A stretch of DNA of 36,471 nt from an uncultured Bacteroidales bacterium (GTDB taxonomy: Bacteria > Bacteroidota > Bacteroidia > Bacteroidales > P3). The translations under genes and the position numbers were made by a program. Location of the stretch: contig ONGA01000008.1 of NCBI GenBank assembly GCA_900317285.1, positions 149,801 to 186,271 on the forward strand, read 5' to 3'. Position 1 is the stretch's first letter, and each line of letters opens with the position of its first letter. Positions 33,029-36,471 of the stretch are shown here, piece by piece. The notes under the pieces are model-generated. The model was not told where the DNA came from. It was given only the letters and a program-made list of their open reading frames with translations, and did not search any database.

Positions 33029-34261
33029 ATGAAAACCAACGACATACGCATTACCCTGCCGGCATCCAAAAGCATGAGCAACAGGTGGTTGATGATCAAC
33101 CACGTCACCGGCGGGCATTTCCGCATCAACAAGCTCTCCACCTCCAACGACACGCGCCTGATGCGCGACTTGTTGACCCAGATCGAGACCAAGTCGTCCA
33201 ACGTCTACTATTGTGACAATGCCGGCTCGGTGGCACGTTTCCTTATGCCGCTCCTGTCCATCACTCCCGGCAACCATGTCCTGACGGGCGACGAGCGTCT
33301 GCGCCAACGACCCATGGCACCCCTGATTGATGCGCTGCGCTCCATGGGTTTCCGCATCGAATGTACCGAGAACGAGGGTTTTCTCCCTGTGTATATCCAC
33401 GGCGGCGTGCCCAACAAGCGCACCGTCTCCGTCGACCCCCTGCTCAGCAGCCAGTTTGTCAGCTCCCTGCTGCTCATTGCCCCCTGCCTCGCCGAGGGCA
33501 TCTCCCTCACCATGACCCAGCGCCCCACCTCGCGCCCCTATATCGAGATGACCTGCGACGCGCTCCGTCAGGCCGGCATCGAGGTGCGACGCAGCTCCAA
33601 CGGCCGCACCTACTATGTGCAGCCGTTCACGGGTAAACCCAAGCCCGCCACCATCTCAATCGAGCGCGACTGGTCGTCGGCATCCTATTTCTACACCATG
33701 GCCCTGTTGCGTCCCGACCTCCGCATCCGCCTGCTGGGGCTGCAGCTCGACTCCTGTCAGGGTGACTCCGCCACCGATGCCTTCTTCCGCCAGCTGGGTG
33801 TCACCTCCACCGAGGTGCGTTCCCCCTACCGCGCCGCCGGTCGCTCCGTCACGCTGAATGGCGGCGGCATCCTGCCCAAGACGCTTCAGTTCAACTGCCT
33901 CGACTGTCCCGACCTTGTGCCCACCTTCGCGGTGGCAGCGGCGGCCGTCAAGGTTAAGACCACCCTCAAGGGGGTCAGCAATATCGCGCTCAAGGAGAGC
34001 GACCGCATGCAGGCCATCAGCGACGAGCTGATGCGCATGGGAGGCAAAATCACAGCCTCGGGCGAGGAGATGACCATCCATCCCGCCACCCTCAACCCCG
34101 TGGAACCTGTGCGCACCTACAACGACCACCGCATCGCCATGGCGTTCGCCCCCCTGCAGCTCATTTTCCCCAACCTCCAGATTGAGAACCCCGGGGTGGT
34201 GAGCAAATCCTTCCCCGAATTCTGGGAGCAGTTCGACCAGGTGCTGCAGAACAAACTCTAA
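33029..34261 (+). CDS. aroA: 3-phosphoshikimate 1-carboxyvinyltransferase (EPSP synthase)
   Basis: A 410-residue AroA that joins shikimate-3-phosphate and PEP in aromatic amino acid synthesis. Seen: PASKSMSNRWLMINHVTGG at the start (shikimate-phosphate binding), DNAGSVARFLMPLLS, TGDERLRQRPMAPLIDAL, SSQFVSSLLLIAP, and KESDRMQAISDELMRMGG with the late YNDHRIAMAFAPLQL. SVARFLM takes the place of the GTAMRFL seen in many homologues, within normal variation for the short Bacteroidetes form. It starts 12 bases after the activator stop; miaA follows after 23 bases. Confidence 0.95.
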   Translation: MKTNDIRITLPASKSMSNRWLMINHVTGGHFRINKLSTSNDTRLMRDLLTQIETKSSNVYYCDNAGSVARFLMPLLSITPGNHVLTGDERLRQRPMAPLIDALRSMGFRIECTENEGFLPVYIHGGVPNKRTVSVDPLLSSQFVSSLLLIAPCLAEGISLTMTQRPTSRPYIEMTCDALRQAGIEVRRSSNGRTYYVQPFTGKPKPATISIERDWSSASYFYTMALLRPDLRIRLLGLQLDSCQGDSATDAFFRQLGVTSTEVRSPYRAAGRSVTLNGGGILPKTLQFNCLDCPDLVPTFAVAAAAVKVKTTLKGVSNIALKESDRMQAISDELMRMGGKITASGEEMTIHPATLNPVEPVRTYNDHRIAMAFAPLQLIFPNLQIENPGVVSKSFPEFWEQFDQVLQNKL

Positions 34262-34284
34262 GGGTCCATCCTTCCTCTCAAAAA

Positions 34285-35109
34285 ATGAAGAAGCTCCTGG
34301 TCATTACCGGTCCCACGGCCTCTGGCAAGACAGCGTTGGCAATACAGCTTGCACGGCAGCACGGCACCGAGATAGTCTCGTGCGACTCGCGCCAGTTCTA
34401 CCGGGAGCTCGACATCGGCGTGGCTCGCCCCTCTGCCGAGGAACTTGCGGCGGCAAAGCACCATTTCATTGCCTGCCGCTCGGTCACCGAACCTTACAAT
34501 ATCTCTGAATACGAGCACGACGCGCTGGCTGTCATCCGCTGCCTTTTCGAGTCGCACGACGAGGTGATTGCCGTGGGCGGCAGCGGCCTCTATATCGACG
34601 CCCTGCGCCAGGGTGTCACCGCTATGCCCGACCCCACGCCCGAGCTGCGCCAGCAGCTGCAGCAGATGCCCCTCGAGGAGAAGCGGGCGCAGCTGAAACT
34701 CCTCGACCCCGACTACTATTCCCGCGTGGACCTCTGCAATCCCGTGCGCCTGCAGCGGGCCCTCGAGGTGTGCTACATGACGGGAAAGCCTTACTCTCAG
34801 GTCATCGCCAACCAGAAACCCGCCCCGCGACCCTTCGACATCGAGGTGCGAGTCCTCCGACCTCCGACCTCCGAGCTCCGAGCTAGAATCGACCTCCGTG
34901 TCGACCAGATGATGGCCCTCGGCCTCCTCGACGAGGTGCAGTCCCTTCTCCCTTACCGTCATCTCTCCACCCTCCGCACCGTCGGCTACCGCGAGCTCTT
35001 CCCCGTCCTCGACGGCACCAAGAAACTCGAAGATGCAGTATCCGAAATCAAGCTAAACACCTGGCACTACGCCCGTAAGCAGCTCACCTGGTGCCGCCGC
35101 TACATTTAA
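34285..35109 (+). CDS. miaA: tRNA dimethylallyltransferase
   Basis: A 274-residue enzyme that prenylates A37 of tRNAs reading U-starting codons. P-loop GPTASGKT (9-16), DSRQFYRELDIGVARPS (34-50), AVGGSGLYIDAL, NPVRLQRALEV and the end TVGYRELFPVLDG and NTWHYARKQLTW are present. It stops soon after LTWCRRYI, about 20-40 residues shorter than many homologues. Residues about 190-201 (RPPTSELRARI) are encoded by a 7-bp tandem repeat. Last gene of the dnaG set. An 11-bp phased array starts right after the stop. Confidence 0.94.
   Translation: MKKLLVITGPTASGKTALAIQLARQHGTEIVSCDSRQFYRELDIGVARPSAEELAAAKHHFIACRSVTEPYNISEYEHDALAVIRCLFESHDEVIAVGGSGLYIDALRQGVTAMPDPTPELRQQLQQMPLEEKRAQLKLLDPDYYSRVDLCNPVRLQRALEVCYMTGKPYSQVIANQKPAPRPFDIEVRVLRPPTSELRARIDLRVDQMMALGLLDEVQSLLPYRHLSTLRTVGYRELFPVLDGTKKLEDAVSEIKLNTWHYARKQLTWCRRYI
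34854..34888. repeat. Heptamer array inside miaA
   Basis: CCTCCGA three times, then GCTCCGA and GCTAGAA, read in frame in a loop of MiaA. A different 7-bp unit from the others but the same unit length. Confidence 0.8.
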
Positions 35110-35113
35110 CCCC

Positions 35114-35248
35114 TACCAAAGTGTTATCATGGACCTATCATCTCCTACCATGGTAGGAGTTGGTACGGTGTTGGTACGGTGTTGGTACGGTGTTGGTACG
35201 GAGTTGGTACGGAGTTGGTACGGTGTTGATACGGAGTTGATAAGTGTG
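35114..35248. repeat. 11-bp phased repeat, array 3, with a palindrome
   Basis: From 35162: GGTACGGTGTT three times, GGTACGGAGTT twice, GGTACGGTGTT, GATACGGAGTT, GATAAGTGTGG. Before them, TA steps at 35114, 35125, 35136, 35146 continue at 10-11 base spacing, so the array begins five bases after the miaA stop. It contains an 18-bp perfect palindrome, CTCCTACCATGGTAGGAG (35142-35159). Confidence 0.9.
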
Positions 35249-35253
35249 GTTTG

Positions 35254-35380
35254 CTGATTTAGGTTGTCACTTTTGTGACTTGCGACTGAATTCAGTTGAC
35301 GGGTTAATAATTATCGACTGTTTTCGGTTGTCAGCCGCCCGCGGTTGCGACTGATTTCGGTTTACTTTGGATAAGAGCCC
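35254..35380. repeat. Degenerate 32-33 bp tandem repeat
   Basis: Four units start with CTG at 35254, 35286, 35318 and 35351. Each begins like CTGATTTCGGTTGTC, and most end in GCGA or TCGA. GTCAC and GTGAC pair in the first; CAACTG-like palindromes recur. The rest of the gap up to 35966 shows no convincing gene: a short frame at 35367-35579 has poor composition, and 35580-35648 looks like a gene remnant. Confidence 0.55.
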
Positions 35381-35579
35381 GAATTTTGGTTTGTCTCAAT
35401 TTATTGGGGATCGATGTTTCAATGAATTGAAATCAAACACGTTGTTTACTCCTGTGACGTCGCCGTCGCTTTTGTTTGTCGTTGCAAATATACATCTTTT
35501 CTGTCATATTGCTACTTTTTGCAGGTTCCTGATGGCATCCTCACGCCAGGAATGCCTGATATGCGTTAATCGCCTTTAA

Positions 35580-35648
35580 ATCATTGTCCGCGAATACCGC
35601 GACTACCGCCGCTACCTCCAGGCCCTCGGCCGCTGGATGCATAAGTGA
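35580..35648 (+). pseudogene. Short coding remnant (22 codons)
   Basis: A frame that opens just after a TAA and ends at TGA 35648 reads IIVREYRDYRRYLQALGRW and MHK with GC-rich, gene-like codons, in sharp contrast with the AT-rich DNA before it. No start codon. It looks like the 3' end of a lost gene. Family not recognisable; coincidence is possible. Confidence 0.35.
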
Positions 35649-35723
35649 GCCAAAGCTCTGTAAAGCATTCGCTGGGGGAGGGAGAGATCCAAGTCGTGGC
35701 CCAACGCTTCGATGCCTAAATCA

Positions 35724-35748
35724 GGAAGAGCCTCTTCGAGGCTCTTCC
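35724..35748. terminator. Hairpin, terminator-like
   Basis: GGAAGAGCCTC (35724-35734) pairs perfectly with GAGGCTCTTCC (35738-35748), loop TTC. Followed by CGTTTCGTC, a weak T-tract. It would fit the end of the lost gene upstream. Confidence 0.6.
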
Positions 35749-35805
35749 CGTTTCGTCAAATCGCCAAATCCTGGCGAGTTGCTCTTGGCTGTTGCAAAAT
35801 ATTTT

Positions 35806-35836
35806 TTTGCCGAATGGAATAATCTTCGTATCTTTG
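35806..35836 (+). promoter_or_regulatory. Promoter of the BspA-like gene
   Basis: TTTG (35806-35809), exactly 19 bases, TATCTTTG (35829-35836). The leader to the ATG at 35967 is about 125 bases and holds a direct repeat AAAAACAGATTA (35941-35952 and 35955-35966) just before the start codon. Confidence 0.8.
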
Positions 35837-35966
35837 CACTTGCTTTCGAGAGATGAAAGCGGTAAGCAAGAAAAGCATAACCTCATGCCTTTTCTTATTG
35901 GTTGTAGACAAACGCTCCCGTTGGAGGGTCGGGGCGAGAAAAAAACAGATTAAAAAAAACAGATTA

Positions 35967-36471
35967 ATGGTAAAACGACTACTTTTTGCAACATTGATGG
36001 CGCTGTGTGCAGCCACGGCCTTGGCCTACGACTTCTCGGCGGTGGCGCCGAGCGGACAGACGCTGTACTACAATATTGTGGATGGCCACGCCGAGGTGGT
36101 GAGATCTACCAGTTCTTCTTACGTGACCGGCGACTTGGTGATACCCTCTACCGTAACCTACAACGACGTATCATACACAGTCACCTCCATCGGCAGCGAG
36201 GCCTTCTATGGCTGCACTGGCCTGACCTCTGTCACCATCGGCAGCGGCGTCACCTCCATCGGCAACGAGGCCTTCCGTGACTGCAGCGGCCTGACCTCCG
36301 TCACCATCCCCGACGGCGTCACCTCCATCGGCAACTCTGCCTTCTCTGGCTGCAGCAGCCTGACCTCCGTCACCATCCCCGACGGCGTCACCACCATCGG
36401 CGATTTTGCCTTCTATGGCTGCACTGGCCTGACCTCCGTCACCATCCCCGACGGCGTCACCTCCATCGGCA
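35967..36471 (+). CDS. BspA-like leucine-rich repeat surface protein (3' end beyond window)
   Basis: 168 residues are visible from ATG 35967 to the window end with no stop. Residues 1-20 are a signal peptide (VKRLLFATLMALCAATALA). After a head of about 50 residues come LRR_5/BspA-type repeats of 23 residues, such as GCTGLTSVTIPDGVTSIGN and AFYG; four are visible in part or whole. Such proteins of Bacteroidales bind host or bacterial surfaces, and many carry a secretion domain at the end, here unseen. The DNA repeats (69 bp) are nearly identical, so copy number may vary by recombination. Promoter and leader are clear. Identification of the repeat type is confident. Confidence 0.9.
   Translation, partial: MVKRLLFATLMALCAATALAYDFSAVAPSGQTLYYNIVDGHAEVVRSTSSSYVTGDLVIPSTVTYNDVSYTVTSIGSEAFYGCTGLTSVTIGSGVTSIGNEAFRDCSGLTSVTIPDGVTSIGNSAFSGCSSLTSVTIPDGVTTIGDFAFYGCTGLTSVTIPDGVTSIG

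Noticed and set aside
35367-35579. 70-residue frame in the gap before the BspA-like gene
   Set aside because: No start context, unusual residue composition and no recognisable motif; overlaps the degenerate repeat region.

Overview
Organism. The window looks like chromosomal DNA of a Bacteroidales bacterium, probably anaerobic and gut- or rumen-like. The evidence is: promoters of the Bacteroidetes type (TTTG, 19 bases, TAnnTTTG) before several operons; a type IX secretion (gliding-motility type) C-terminal domain on a large secreted protein; a BspA-like leucine-rich repeat protein; the gene order rnfBCDGE; and generally weak Shine-Dalgarno sites. Most of the window is GC-rich. An AT-rich block at about 8.4-11.6 kb looks acquired. 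I cannot name the species. Layout. 1-2515: 3' part of tatC, a small secreted protein and a short-chain fatty acid transporter. 2546-7710: apt, then a minus-strand pair (DUF456 membrane protein and a GNAT-HD fusion), a YqaA/DedA-like protein, an EamA transporter, and a minus-strand set (lipoprotein, small acetyltransferase, PatB/MalY beta-lyase). 8229-11580: AT-rich island with a one-gene GmrSD-like type IV restriction enzyme, gene remnants, a duplicated unknown small gene (one copy frameshifted), long hairpins and an 11-bp phased repeat. 11686-15933 (minus): a LiaF-like membrane protein and the operon ridA, acyl-CoA dehydrogenase, etfB, etfA. 16091-21243: anmK, tRNA-Met(CAT), meaB, hemW, and minus-strand SPOR and UspA genes. 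21528-26062: rnfB, C, D, G, E, with no rnfA. 26150-29716: small secreted protein and a 1034-residue type IX secretion cargo. 29817-35109: dnaG, sigma-54 activator, aroA, miaA. 35110-36471: a long repeat-rich gap, then a BspA-like gene cut by the window end. How the genes work together. The acyl-CoA dehydrogenase/Etf set (EtfB resembles those of bifurcating clostridial-type complexes) could make reduced ferredoxin. Rnf would oxidise it and pump ions. MeaB points to methylmalonyl-CoA mutase (propionate), and the fatty acid carrier could handle the acids. Most unusual signal. At least eleven short degenerate tandem arrays, with unit lengths of 7, 9 or 11 bp, fill intergenic gaps or sit inside genes. 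The 9-bp arrays fill almost exactly the whole spacer between co-directional genes and end next to the downstream start codon. The 7-bp arrays occur in spacers and also inside eamA, hemW and miaA. The 11-bp arrays keep a TA step once per helical turn over about 100 bp in three separate non-coding gaps. I recognise no named element that explains these.
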